A DNA stretch of 64,000 nt from Bacillota bacterium (GTDB lineage Bacteria > Bacillota > Sulfobacillia > Sulfobacillales > Sulfobacillaceae). The notes beneath the pieces are model-generated. The model searched no databases and was not told where the DNA came from. It saw only the letters and a program-made list of their open reading frames with translations. Below are positions 34,652-44,002 of this stretch, piece by piece (the first letter of the stretch is position 1; every line of letters begins with the position of its first letter). The stretch spans positions 1 to 64,000 of the forward strand of contig JAPNUR010000009.1 in the NCBI GenBank assembly GCA_026627385.1, in the 5' to 3' direction. Both the position numbers and the translations under genes were made by a program.

Positions 34652-34750
34652 TGCAGGCTACTTTTCCCATGGATTGCTCTCGCGGCCCAGCAGGAATTCA
34701 GCGAGTTCTCACGAACTCCAAGAAAACCCGTGGAGAAAGCCTGGTACTTG

Positions 34751-36004
34751 ATGACAAAGCCTGACCGCACAACCGAAGCAAATGATGAACAGTACAACCT
34801 CAAGATCAACACCCTAAACGGACTGCTCAAGGGGGCTGGTGGTCAGCTAGTCAATCCGTTTCTCGGTATTGACGCCATCCGCTTGGGAGCCCCCAACTTG
34901 TTTTTAGGCGTCATTTCCTCAATCCCCTACATGGCAGGAGGCCTGGCGGCACTATTGAGCCCGTGGTTGGTGCACCGTAAAAACCTCCATCAAACCACCG
35001 TGTGGCTTTTTCTCGTGGCTCGCCTCAGCATTCTCCTCTTTGCCTGTATTAACTGGGACCCCCACTTGCATCACGCGGCTTTGTGGCTCATGTTGGCCAT
35101 TGTGTGGAGCAACTTGCCAGGCGCGCTCGCAACCTTGTCGTGGCAAGCGATGACTACCAAATTGTTTTCCGCCAACATGCGCAGTACGGCAGTAATGTGG
35201 CGCCAGTGGGGGATGAGCGGCATTGGGGTCATCGTCGTACTGCTGGCAGGGTGGGCTATCGCCAACAACCCTGGCACCAAAAGTTACGTGGTGCTCTATA
35301 TATTGGGAGCAATGTTGGGCATTGCCGAAGTTGCCGTGTACCGGCGCTTTCGCCCGTCGCCCGAACCCTTAGACATCCCGGAAACCACCTGGCGATCGGC
35401 GCTGCCTCAGTTGTGGAGTGGACTCGCGTTGCGCCGCTTCATTATTGCCAGCGTCGTCTTTTATTACGGGTGGCTCATGCTTTGGCCCGCCGCGTTGCGG
35501 TATCAAGTCAGCGTAGACCATGCCACCAACGGCTGGATGGCGATTTACACAGCGGTCAACGCCATCTTTACGCTGATGGCCCTGCCGTTGTGGCGGCGAT
35601 TGAACCGCCGCGTCCCTACCGCTCACTTGCTGCCGTGGGCCAGCTTCCTCATGAGCTTCACCCCTGCCATTTACTTATTTCATCCGTCGCTACTGGCGAT
35701 TATCCTCGCCAATGTCACCGGAGGACTGGCCGGCGCCGGATTTAACCTGCTCATCAATGTGCGGTTGATGGAAGTGGTGCCGGATAATCTGCGCACCATG
35801 GCTGTGGGTCTCAACACCGTAGCTACCGGCATTATGGGTGGCGTGGGCGCCCTGTCCGCCGTCGCATTTATTCATTGGGGTTCGCTAATAACCGCGTTCC
35901 TTATCTCCACCGTTGTGCGGATCGTCGGTGGAGCGCTCTTTCTTTGGGCAACCGGCCACCTGTCGCAACCATGGCCGCTATCCTCTTCCCAATCTGCCAT
36001 GTAA
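34751..36004 (+). CDS. MFS-type transporter
   Basis: A 417-aa protein with about 12 membrane helices in two halves, resembling major facilitator superfamily permeases with atypical loops (LSPWLVHRKN in the A-like loop; LPLWRRLNRRVP in the central equivalent). The substrate cannot be predicted. ATG 34751 is chosen; GTG 34730 in the same frame is possible and neither has a strong ribosome site. Downstream of the dehydrogenase by 99 bp. Confidence 0.75.
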   Translation: MTKPDRTTEANDEQYNLKINTLNGLLKGAGGQLVNPFLGIDAIRLGAPNLFLGVISSIPYMAGGLAALLSPWLVHRKNLHQTTVWLFLVARLSILLFACINWDPHLHHAALWLMLAIVWSNLPGALATLSWQAMTTKLFSANMRSTAVMWRQWGMSGIGVIVVLLAGWAIANNPGTKSYVVLYILGAMLGIAEVAVYRRFRPSPEPLDIPETTWRSALPQLWSGLALRRFIIASVVFYYGWLMLWPAALRYQVSVDHATNGWMAIYTAVNAIFTLMALPLWRRLNRRVPTAHLLPWASFLMSFTPAIYLFHPSLLAIILANVTGGLAGAGFNLLINVRLMEVVPDNLRTMAVGLNTVATGIMGGVGALSAVAFIHWGSLITAFLISTVVRIVGGALFLWATGHLSQPWPLSSSQSAM

Positions 36005-36271
36005 TCCGCCAGGTTTTCGCTATTGACAGGTGACACGCATATTGGGAATTAGCCGCTTGGTTGACGCCTTACTCCCAACGGTTCATAGGCGGCAACCGTG
36101 GGACACGACCCGAATTTCAAGTCGGTTTTAGGGACTCGGCAATCTAATCACCCTGCAATGATGAAAGGCCAGCATTCGAGCCAATCACAAAGTACACGCC
36201 ACTCACACGAAATGTCAAGAACGAATGCGGACCACTGCCTTGGATCCCATAGACCGTGTTCCACGTTCCCC

Positions 36272-37390
36272 TCACCGATTCGCTAAACCGGCACCCGGGA
36301 CTGTTAAGGACACGGTCCCCGACTCCACGTGGTCGCCGCCGGTGCCAAAGGCGTGCCGACTGGTCGCCTCTTGCACGGTAAAATTGCTGTAGTTCAGGTT
36401 CAGCATTTTATAGGAGGGGCTATTTGGCCTCGATTCCGGGGTGCTCGCATAGACGGTAGCTGCCACCCATCGCGAGTGCACACCAGTCCTCGGTACTAGC
36501 GGAGGCTTCACGAAGCCGGCGGATTGCCCGTCCTGACGAATGGTGGCCGCGGCCGCCTTGGTATAAGAAATCGGACCGAATGTATCCGAACCTCGCACAG
36601 GAGAGGTAAATTGTCGCCAAGACACGGCCATACCACCCGTCACCACGGGATTCGTCGGCGACGCGTGACCGTCCGTCACATAGGGCAATACCCGGCCGCG
36701 CATCCAATCAATGCTGGCGATGGCGGCCTGCCCTCTATCTTGCAGGCGTGTGCAAGAACCGGACGACGGGCACCGCTGCCTTTACAGCCAACACCAACGA
36801 GGGTCCGGTCACTTCAATCGTCCAATCGCCTTCCGCCCAGTCCAACTGCGTTGCGCCGCTACGAGATAGTGGACGGCCTGAATCCCCTCGCCGAGATTCA
36901 CGGTGCCTAACGCGGCGCTCGCCGCCCCTCCCACCCAGACCGGATTATGTTGCTCCAGGATCCAGAGGTAATTGGGGGCCCCAGATGGCGGCATGGGATG
37001 AAGGAGGCACATAGCGCCACATCGCGCGACGGGGTTCCCGGGCAGTTGATCCGAGAAAATGGCGGGATTATTCACGTGCCAGGGGGATCCGGGTATCCCA
37101 TACCGTCACTTGATACCCGTCGGGCTCCGCCGTCGTCGTGGCCCTCAGATAGCCGGATGGCCGACTGGGCAAGTGCGTGGGCGCGTTCAACGCCACCTGG
37201 GTATGCCCGGCAATGGCTTGCATAGCCTCAACAATGGTGGGATTGAACACCGTCGGCGGCGCAGGCGCAGACGCCGCAAATGTGACACCAGTCGTAACAG
37301 CCAGGGAGCCATGGCCCCCATCAGAACTGCAGCCGCTTGACGCAACATCCAAGAATCGCTCGTCCGGGGATCGTGTCGGCTCTTTCTCAA
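36272..37390 (-). pseudogene. Frameshifted gene for an exported protein
   Basis: Four successive minus-strand frames read as one protein when joined. Part 1 is MRKSRHDPRTSDSWMLRQ with a hydrophobic signal (AAAVLMGAMAPWLL). Part 2 is VTFAASAPAPPTVFNPTIVE to GYQVTVWDTRIPLA. Part 3 is VNNPAIFSDQLPGN to NPVWVGGAASAALG and GEGIQAVHYL. Part 4 is WAEGDWTIEVTGPSLVLAVK. A last frame runs MRGRVLPYVTDGHASP to VPGAGLANR. At least three frameshifts and a stop break it. An N-terminal signal and Ala/Pro stalk point to an exported or anchored protein of unknown family. Confidence 0.55.
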
Positions 37391-37637
37391 CCGCCCATTA
37401 AAAGAACGCCGGCCACGGCGGTATGGTTCCTTCTCTTAGAAAATGATCTGGAAAATGATCCCGCATCCAGTAAGCCCCTCAACTCACAGCCCTAGATCCA
37501 ATAGCCCCGGTTTGGCGCGACAGAGCCGATCTACCATTTGCCATGCCCCACCTGTAGGCGAAGTCACTGGATTATCCTATAATCGTAGGCAACTATTCGA
37601 CATTTCGCGTCGCATACGACGCAAAAGGAGGCAGACT

Positions 37638-38036
37638 GTGCGCGATCCGCATAATGTCTTTCATTTGGCCATTCCCTGCCGAGATCTCGATGAAGCGTAC
37701 GACTTTTACGTGACCAAACTAGGCTGCAAACTGGCGCGCCGCTATCACGACCGCATTACCCTTGATTTCTTTGGAGACCAAGTCGTGTGTCATCTTTCTG
37801 ATAAGATTGATACGAATCCGGAAATGTATCCGCGCCATTTTGGTGTCACGTTTAAAAACCGCGAGGAGTTTGACCACCTGCTCAACCTCGCGCGCAAACG
37901 CGAGATCCCGTTTTTTCAAGAACCCATGCGTCGGTTCGAAGGGTTAGTGGAGGAGCACTGGACCTTTTTACTGCGCGACCCCTCGAACAATTTGCTGGAA
38001 TTTAAGTATTATCTGGACCCCCACATGATGTACTGA
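37638..38036 (+). CDS. VOC-family (glyoxalase/dioxygenase fold) protein
   Basis: A 132-aa vicinal-oxygen-chelate protein: VFHLAIPCRDLDEAYDFYVT, LGCKLARRY, YPRHFGVTF and DPSNNLLEFKYY give the two beta-alpha-beta-beta-beta modules with likely metal ligands (His, His, Glu). Specificity is not predictable. GTG 37638 has AAAGGAGG upstream; a TATAAT at 37578-37583 and a GCGTCG-cata-CGACGC dyad at 37607-37622 precede it. The ORF opens at 37443 in unrelated-looking sequence. murJ copy 2 follows 28 bp later in the same direction. Confidence 0.8.
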   Translation: MRDPHNVFHLAIPCRDLDEAYDFYVTKLGCKLARRYHDRITLDFFGDQVVCHLSDKIDTNPEMYPRHFGVTFKNREEFDHLLNLARKREIPFFQEPMRRFEGLVEEHWTFLLRDPSNNLLEFKYYLDPHMMY

Positions 38037-38064
38037 CCGCTGCTTGGTGGAAAGGACCCTATCC

Positions 38065-39615
38065 ATGGTCGGCCGACGTTTAAGCCGTTCAACACTTTGG
38101 ATCTTTAGCCTCACTGCCATGAGTCGGGTGTTGGGGTTTGTGCGCACTGTGGCTTTGGCAACGTTCTTCGGCACCGAGATGCAAACGGACGCCTGGGTCA
38201 TGGCCTCGGCCTTGCCCAATCTGCTTTTTGGTTCGGTCAACCAAGCCATCACCGTCGCCACTGTTCCTGCCGTCAGCGCTGCAGGGGTTGAGGATCCGGA
38301 TCATTTTCAGCGTTTCTTAAACCAGGTCTGGACCCTCATTGTTTTGGCGGCCGTCATCCTGACCGCTTTAGGAGAGTGGCTCGCCCCGCTCATCGTCAGC
38401 ATTATCGCACGCGGATTTCGGGGACCAGAACGGCAACTGACCATCCTGATGACGCGGATCATGATTCCATCAATCATCTTTTGGGGAGCCAGCGGGTTTC
38501 TCACCGGGATTTTGCAATCACGCGACAACTACTTTGGCATGACGCTATCGCCACTAATGCTGAACGTGGTACAGATTTTCGGCATCATCGTGTTGGGCCA
38601 TTGGTTTCACATCGTGGGCGCCGCCTGGGGGTTTAGCCTCGCTGTGGCCTCGCAACTCTTGATCTTATGGCCTCTCATGCGACGCCACGGCTTATCCTTG
38701 CACTTCACCCGCCACTTTGACCATCCGCGCCTTCGCCCTATGCTAAAACTTATGGGCCCTTACTTCGTGGTCAGTTCCGCCGGAAACGTGGAGCTAATGA
38801 CGGACCGCATGCTGGCGTCGTTAATGCCGACCGGCAGCATTTCCGCCATGAACTATGCCTTTACGGTCAGCCAAGTGCCCCTTGGTCTCATCATTACCCC
38901 ACTGGTGACGCCGATTTTCACTCGGTTAGCGCAGCACCACGCCCATCGCCACCAGGAAGCGTTTCGCGCCTTGGCTGTCCAGGGCTTTCGCTGGGTTCTC
39001 CTCTTCGCGTTGCCGGTCAGTTTAGTCCTTCTTATTCTTAATGTTCCCATCTTGCGGGGTGTCTACGAGCATGGAGTCTTTAATCGCTCGTCATTATGGC
39101 TCACCTCACACATGTTCTTGTACGCCATTCTGGCATTGCCGGCGGTGTCCCTCACCACCTACCTGCAACAAGTTCTCTATGCGGCAGAGAACACCGCGCG
39201 ACCGGCCCGCTACAGCCTGATTGCGGTGTGCACCAACATTGTCGGCAATCTCCTCTTGACGCGGTGGTTGGGCGTCTACGGATTGGTATTGGCCACCACC
39301 CTGGCTAGCTGGACTAATTGTGCGTTACTCCTGCGCACGTTTGCCTGGCGCCAACAGCTGAGGCGCCAGCGCGACTTTCTGTTCGCCCTGACCCTCGCGG
39401 GATCCGCGATGGCCCTCACGCTCACCGGACTCAGCGCGCTCATGAATTTAAATCACGTCTACGGACTGGCTCCCCTCATCCTCGGCGTACTCTTCACCGC
39501 GTTAACAGCTCTTTTGATTTACGGGAGTTTACTCTTGGTTCTGAGGGTGCCGGAAGCCCGCCAAGCGGGACGCCTCGCACGACACTTGGTGCAACGGCTT
39601 GCAGTTAGTTCATAA
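38065..39615 (+). CDS. murJ: MurJ/MviN-family lipid flippase, copy 2
   Basis: A 516-aa polytopic MOP-superfamily protein. SRVLGFVRTVALATFFGTEMQTDAW matches the MurJ opening better than copy 1, and GFLTGILQSRDNYFG is the matching internal motif. About 14 membrane helices. Expected to flip lipid II or a related lipid-linked sugar. ATG 38065 is preceded by AAAGGA at 8 nt; the ORF opens upstream at TTG 38044. Its 3' end overlaps the convergent darA gene by 11 bp. Confidence 0.87.
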   Translation: MVGRRLSRSTLWIFSLTAMSRVLGFVRTVALATFFGTEMQTDAWVMASALPNLLFGSVNQAITVATVPAVSAAGVEDPDHFQRFLNQVWTLIVLAAVILTALGEWLAPLIVSIIARGFRGPERQLTILMTRIMIPSIIFWGASGFLTGILQSRDNYFGMTLSPLMLNVVQIFGIIVLGHWFHIVGAAWGFSLAVASQLLILWPLMRRHGLSLHFTRHFDHPRLRPMLKLMGPYFVVSSAGNVELMTDRMLASLMPTGSISAMNYAFTVSQVPLGLIITPLVTPIFTRLAQHHAHRHQEAFRALAVQGFRWVLLFALPVSLVLLILNVPILRGVYEHGVFNRSSLWLTSHMFLYAILALPAVSLTTYLQQVLYAAENTARPARYSLIAVCTNIVGNLLLTRWLGVYGLVLATTLASWTNCALLLRTFAWRQQLRRQRDFLFALTLAGSAMALTLTGLSALMNLNHVYGLAPLILGVLFTALTALLIYGSLLLVLRVPEARQAGRLARHLVQRLAVSS

Positions 39616-39931
39616 TTTTATGCGGTGTCACATCGAGCACAAAGATGGTGGCTCCGCCAACAGTGACATGGACGGGCGACACGTAAGCATCCGGATGCAT
39701 GGCCCCAGCCCCCGGGCGGTAGACGACGGTGCGCTCGCGACAGTGTTTCTGAATGAGGTTAAGCGCCTCCTCCACCCGGTCTGGATCAACCCCTATCAAC
39801 ACCGTGGTATTGCCCTCGCGGAGAAATCCACCGGTGGTGTTGAGGCGCGTGTGCTGAATGTGCGCGCGGCGCAGCGCAGCCGACAACGCCGGACGATCGG
39901 CGTTTTGGATAATGGCAACGATGAGTTTCAC
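39605..39931 (-). CDS. darA: PII-like cyclic-di-AMP receptor
   Basis: A 108-aa DUF970/YaaQ-family protein (MKLIVAIIQNADRPALSAAL, then RLNTTGGFLREGNTTVLIGV, closing GGATIFVLDV). These are the signature strands of DarA/PstA, a trimeric PII-like protein that binds c-di-AMP in Gram-positive bacteria. GTG 39931 has GGGGGG upstream. The gene converges on murJ copy 2 with an 11-bp overlap. Typical Firmicute genomes place it near tmk/holB; here it is alone. Targets are unknown. Confidence 0.93.
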   Translation of the reverse strand: MKLIVAIIQNADRPALSAALRRAHIQHTRLNTTGGFLREGNTTVLIGVDPDRVEEALNLIQKHCRERTVVYRPGAGAMHPDAYVSPVHVTVGGATIFVLDVTPHKIMN

Positions 39932-40062
39932 GGGAGGCCCCCCTGGTCATTACTGCGAACATGGTACCAAGAAATCCCGCACCGCCCAAGAGGTAAAAAC
40001 GCCATCCGTGGGAAAGCACCCCGGGCCTTGCATCAGCGCCTATACTATCATCAAGTGAGGTT

Positions 40063-40071
40063 ATGGTAAAA
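40063..40071 (+). promoter_or_regulatory. Extended -10 promoter upstream of the SelW-like gene
   Basis: TGGTAAAAT reads as an extended -10 element (TGN-TAAAAT) 38 bp before the start codon. No good -35 is needed or seen. Confidence 0.4.
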
Positions 40072-40108
40072 TACAAGGGGTTGACTTCACAAGGAGGTCA
40101 AACAGACG

Positions 40109-40345
40109 ATGGAATTCGAAATTGAGTACTGCACCGCCTGAGGCTACTTGGATCACGCGACCCGGGTGGTCAGCGAAGTCCTCGGCAAATACAAAAACCA
40201 GGTACAAGTGGCGCGTCTCATCCCTTCATCGGGTGGGGTGTTTGAGGTGCGCGCCAATGGGCGCACCATCTTTTCCAAGAAGGCAGAGAACAACCGGTTT
40301 CCCGAACCCAACGAAATTGTCAATCGACTATCGAGCCAAGTATAA
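40109..40345 (+). CDS. SelW/Rdx-family redox protein with in-frame UGA (candidate selenoprotein)
   Basis: From ATG 40109, behind AAGGAGG (40091-40097), the frame reads MEFEIEYCTA, then TGA at 40139-40141, then GYLDHATRVVSEVLGKY ... GGVFEVRANGRTIFSKKAEN ... FPEPNEIVNRLSSQV to TAA. If UGA is selenocysteine, the product is a 78-aa SelT/W/H (Rdx) thioredoxin-fold protein with a CxxU motif exactly where homologues have CxxC or CxxU. The rest of the protein is intact. A hairpin 15 nt after the UGA (40157-40174) with loop CGGGT could serve as a bacterial SECIS element. The alternative is a Cys-to-stop mutation; sel genes are not in this window. Confidence 0.75.
40157..40174 (+). promoter_or_regulatory. 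Candidate bacterial SECIS hairpin
   Basis: GCGACC pairs with GGTC-GC (one bulged A at 40172) around the loop CGGGT. It starts 15 nt after the UGA, in the range where bacterial SECIS loops with exposed G residues are recognised by SelB. No fold computation was possible. Confidence 0.4.
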
Positions 40346-40373
40346 GCGTCAGAGCCGGGGACAGCACCCGGCT

Positions 40374-41282
40374 CTATTTGGCGGAACAGCGGGCCAGGTG
40401 ATATTGCGTCCACAAATCAGACCCGCTCAGGCAAAGAGAGATGTGTTCAAGGCGCCCAAGGGTAGCCAACACGTACGACGCAATCAGTTCGTCGCCCGCG
40501 GGTGGCGCAATGTGCAATTCGTCCGGATCCCGCACCACGACGGTCATACCCTCGCTATCAGTCAAATACTCGGTAAATTGCCCCTGGGCGTTGCGGAACA
40601 AGGACCATGTTGAGATAAAGGTATCAACCTGAGGATGTAGACGGGCCTCCTCGGCAAATAAATTATTGAGTGTGGCAACGGACGTATTGGGCACGTCGGC
40701 ATTCGGTCCCATCACCGGAAGGCCCACCCAAATGACGCGAGCACCAGCGTGATGCGCTTCGTTGATAATCTGAACCACCCTGGCCCCGTAGTCGCGTCGC
40801 CACAAGGCACTGCCAAACTGAACATACTGATTGTCTTGATAAAAGCTCCAGGCATCATTAGTCCCCATCATGACCATCACCAATGCTGGATGATATTGGG
40901 CCAACTCTTCATTAAGCGCTCGGGGCCAATTATAAAAGTTGGTATTCAATAGCCCACTGGAGCCGACTGCCCGCCCAATCACCTCCACGTTGCTGTGCGT
41001 GCCGGTAATGTCCATGAGGCCATACTCCAAGTCCTCACCGAGTGAGTCGCCAATGACTAATATCTTGAGGGGATGGGCGAGAGTCGGTTGGGGAAGGCCC
41101 ATCTGAGGCCGCTCAGAACGCCGCTTCACGGGCGTCCGGCGCCTTTTAGCAGCCGGTGCCGACACCCTATGCGTCGCCGCCACGGTGCCGGTCGCAGGCG
41201 CTCCGCAGCCACTCGCCCATCCCACGACCGCTATCACTCCAACGACACCTGCCATTTTTCTCACGACCTTGGCCACTGACAT
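40374..41282 (-). CDS. SGNH/GDSL-family hydrolase lipoprotein (DUF459-like)
   Basis: A 302-aa exported protein. The N-terminal basic/hydrophobic segment ends in a lipobox-like ASGC, then an Ala/Arg-rich linker and an SGNH domain: GDSLGEDLEYGL (nucleophile Ser), GSSGLL, GTNDAW (Asn) and DELHIAP (Asp-x-x-His). The DUF459-like layout suggests an O-acetyl esterase or acyltransferase acting on cell-wall polymers; the substrate is inferred only. ATG 41282 has GGGAAAGGCGGA upstream. It converges on the SelW-like gene with a 28-bp gap. Confidence 0.8.
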   Translation of the reverse strand: MSVAKVVRKMAGVVGVIAVVGWASGCGAPATGTVAATHRVSAPAAKRRRTPVKRRSERPQMGLPQPTLAHPLKILVIGDSLGEDLEYGLMDITGTHSNVEVIGRAVGSSGLLNTNFYNWPRALNEELAQYHPALVMVMMGTNDAWSFYQDNQYVQFGSALWRRDYGARVVQIINEAHHAGARVIWVGLPVMGPNADVPNTSVATLNNLFAEEARLHPQVDTFISTWSLFRNAQGQFTEYLTDSEGMTVVVRDPDELHIAPPAGDELIASYVLATLGRLEHISLCLSGSDLWTQYHLARCSAK

Positions 41283-41379
41283 TCCGCCTTTCCCTAGATG
41301 ACGATACAAAAGCCTCGGTAATGAGAACGTCCGTCAAAAAAGAAGGTTACTGGAAAAGACAGGAATCACCCCTTGAGAA

Positions 41380-41601
41380 TCACGATTGTGCATCATACGC
41401 ATCGTATCCTACAGCCTTTATGGCGGAAATCATGTCCGCCATGCTGACTTTGTCGCTATCGTAGGTGACTTGCGCCTTTTCCTCGCCCAAACTGACTTTG
41501 GCCAGCTTGACCCCGTCTAACCCCTTTAACGCCTTGGTCACGCTATCGACGCAGTGATCACAGTGCATTCCCTTCACGGACAATGCCACGCGCTCTATCA
41601 T
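41380..41601 (-). CDS. copZ: Copper chaperone
   Basis: A 73-aa single HMA domain with the copper motif GMHCDHC, the ferredoxin-like pattern and the C-terminal AIKAVGYDAY. It delivers Cu(I) to CopA and CsoR. ATG 41601 has GGGGAG upstream inside the copA 3' end, overlapping copA by 44 bp in another frame. Last gene of the csoR-copA-copZ group. Confidence 0.93.
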   Translation of the reverse strand: MIERVALSVKGMHCDHCVDSVTKALKGLDGVKLAKVSLGEEKAQVTYDSDKVSMADMISAIKAVGYDAYDAQS

Positions 41602-43981
41602 CTTGGCTACTCCCCTTTTCCCGATTCAACAGTAGCGAATTCGATACGACAAAGACAGAACTAAACGCCATCATCGCGCCGGCCAGCATGGGTGACAGGA
41701 CACCGGCTGCTGCCAGCGGGATCATAAGCACATTGTAAAAAAGCGCCCACAGCAAATTCTGGCGAATTTTTGCGAGCGTTTTCCGACCGATGGCGAGGGC
41801 ATCGGCGATAGCACCGACGTCCGCTCGCATGATGGTGACATCAGCCGCGTGCTGCGCGACATCAGCTCCACTCGCAATCGCCATGCCCACAAAGGCGCGG
41901 GCCAACGCGGGGGCATCGTTAATGCCATCGCCCACCATGGTCACGCGCGCACCCGCACCCTCCCACTTTGAAACCCATTCAGCCTTCTCCAGCGGTGTCA
42001 ACTCGGCATGCACCTCGTCAATACCTACCCGAGCCGCCAGGTGTTGCGCACTCTCCAGCCGATCGCCGGTCAGCATCGCCACCCTCAGCCCCCAGCGCTT
42101 CATCCGCCTAAGTGTCTCGGCTGCGTCGACGCGCAGCGGATCGGCAACGGTTATCGCTGCCTCTATATGCGCATCGATTGCACACCAGACAATGGTGGCG
42201 CTCGGTTGGGCGACATCGCGCAGGGTGTGGTGCAACGCCTCCGGCACCTCAACCCCATACGATTGCATAAGCCGTTCGTTTCCGACTAACACCTCTAAGC
42301 CGTTGACCACGCCCACCACGCCTACCCCTGGCTCCACGAAGACGTCGGTAGCCTCTTGTTTAGCCAGGTCCTTCGCCGCATTGACTAGCGCCTTAGCTAA
42401 TGGGTGACTGGACCAGGACTCCACCGACGCCACCACGGCTAACACGTCTTCCGCCGACAATGAACCAAACGGCACGACTTGGGTGACGCGCGGATGGCCC
42501 TCGGTGAGCGTTCCGGTTTTGTCGAGGGCGACCATCGTCACTTCGGCCGTGCGCTGCAATGCTTCAGCATCGCGGAATAAAATTCCACGTTTGGCGCCGA
42601 GTCCGCTGCCCACCATCACCGCCGTGGGGGTCGCCAACCCCAACGAGCAGGGGCAGGCCACCACTAACACCGCAACCCCTCGCAGCAGAGCTTCTCCCCA
42701 CTGGTGAAGGGCAACGCCAGTAACAATGATGGTGCCCAGCGCAACCAGAAGCACAGCCGGGACAAACACGTTAGCCACACGGTCGGCAAACTGCTGAATC
42801 GGCGCCTTCGCCAATTGCGCCTCTTCAACAGCCGCCACAATTTGCGCCAAGACCGTCTCGCGTCCTACCCGCTCCGCTAGCATCTCAAAGGCTTGGGCGC
42901 CTTGATGCACCGTCCCAGCACTCACCGCATCGCCGACGGTCTTTTGGACCAGCTCAGGTTCCCCGGTAAGCATTGACTCATCAAGCAAGGCCTGACCCGA
43001 TTCAATCGTGCCATCCACGGGAATGCGATCGCCCGGTCGAATCCAGAGCCGTTGGCCGACCGTAACCTGATCAACGGGCACCTCCACCCGCGAGCCCTCC
43101 GGGGTCACGATATACGTGGTGACCGGTCTTAATGCGAGCAATTGGCGCAGCGCCTCGGACGTCCGGCCTTTAGCCGTGGCTTCCAAAGACTTACCCACCA
43201 AAATCAGCGTGATGACGGTTGCCGCGGTATCAAAATAGAGAGGGCCATGGGTCACAAGATGAATCGCCGAATAGAGCCATGCGGCCAAGGTCCCCGTCGC
43301 TACCAACACGTCCATATTGGCATTGCCGTGAGACACATTGAGCCACGCCCGATGAATGAAGGAGAAACCAGGCCCAAATTCCACCGCGGTGGCCAACACG
43401 AGTTGAGCCCACCCGTTTTGCAGCCAGGGGGGACCCCAGTGAAAAAGCATATTGGACATCGCAATCCATAAGGGCACCGTCAACCCTATCGCCCATGACA
43501 GCCGGAGCGCCGCCCGTTTTCGCTCCGCTTCTCGCGGGTCCACCGCTTGCGCCTCGAGCACCTCGGCGCGCAGGCCAACTCCGGCCAGCGCTGCAATCAA
43601 ATCCTCATTCTTCGCGAGATTGGGCACTCGCTCCACTCGGAGCGTGTTGTCAGTCGCATTGACGGCGGCCCGCACCACGCCCGGCACGGCCGTGACGACT
43701 TCCACGGCCTTTCGCCGAGCAGGTGCCTCATCCAGGCCTGGCACCAGGAGTTGCTGTTCCTCGGTCACGACGCGGTAACCCGCCGACGACACCGCTTCGA
43801 CCAACTGCCGCGTCTGGCTCGCTTCGCTCGAAAGAGTCACCCGGGCGCGCTCGAGTGCCAGGTTAACCTCGCAGGTGGCCACTCCGGGAACAGATCTCAG
43901 GGCCTTTTCCACATGGGCGACACAACTGGCACACGTCATCCCTTGGATGTCCAATTCCACTTCGTTAGTGGGCGTACTCAT
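41558..43981 (-). CDS. copA: Copper-exporting P1B-type ATPase
   Basis: An 807-aa Cu(I) exporter. The first HMA domain keeps GMTCASC; a second HMA-like fold follows (about residues 80-145) but lacks the CxxC copper site (GLDEAPARR in its place). Then come membrane helices, the CPC site in VACPCSLGLATPTA, the phosphorylation motif DKTGTLT, the HP motif SSHPLA and GDGINDAPA. The final helices carry YNVL and MAFSSVFVVSNSL, typical of Cu(I) P1B-1 pumps. ATG 43981 (a GTG codon lies just before it) has GAGGTG upstream; csoR ends 21 nt before. Confidence 0.95.
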   Translation of the reverse strand: MSTPTNEVELDIQGMTCASCVAHVEKALRSVPGVATCEVNLALERARVTLSSEASQTRQLVEAVSSAGYRVVTEEQQLLVPGLDEAPARRKAVEVVTAVPGVVRAAVNATDNTLRVERVPNLAKNEDLIAALAGVGLRAEVLEAQAVDPREAERKRAALRLSWAIGLTVPLWIAMSNMLFHWGPPWLQNGWAQLVLATAVEFGPGFSFIHRAWLNVSHGNANMDVLVATGTLAAWLYSAIHLVTHGPLYFDTAATVITLILVGKSLEATAKGRTSEALRQLLALRPVTTYIVTPEGSRVEVPVDQVTVGQRLWIRPGDRIPVDGTIESGQALLDESMLTGEPELVQKTVGDAVSAGTVHQGAQAFEMLAERVGRETVLAQIVAAVEEAQLAKAPIQQFADRVANVFVPAVLLVALGTIIVTGVALHQWGEALLRGVAVLVVACPCSLGLATPTAVMVGSGLGAKRGILFRDAEALQRTAEVTMVALDKTGTLTEGHPRVTQVVPFGSLSAEDVLAVVASVESWSSHPLAKALVNAAKDLAKQEATDVFVEPGVGVVGVVNGLEVLVGNERLMQSYGVEVPEALHHTLRDVAQPSATIVWCAIDAHIEAAITVADPLRVDAAETLRRMKRWGLRVAMLTGDRLESAQHLAARVGIDEVHAELTPLEKAEWVSKWEGAGARVTMVGDGINDAPALARAFVGMAIASGADVAQHAADVTIMRADVGAIADALAIGRKTLAKIRQNLLWALFYNVLMIPLAAAGVLSPMLAGAMMAFSSVFVVSNSLLLNREKGSSQDDRARGIVREGNAL

Positions 43982-44002
43982 CACTCTGACACCTCAGTTT
44001 GT

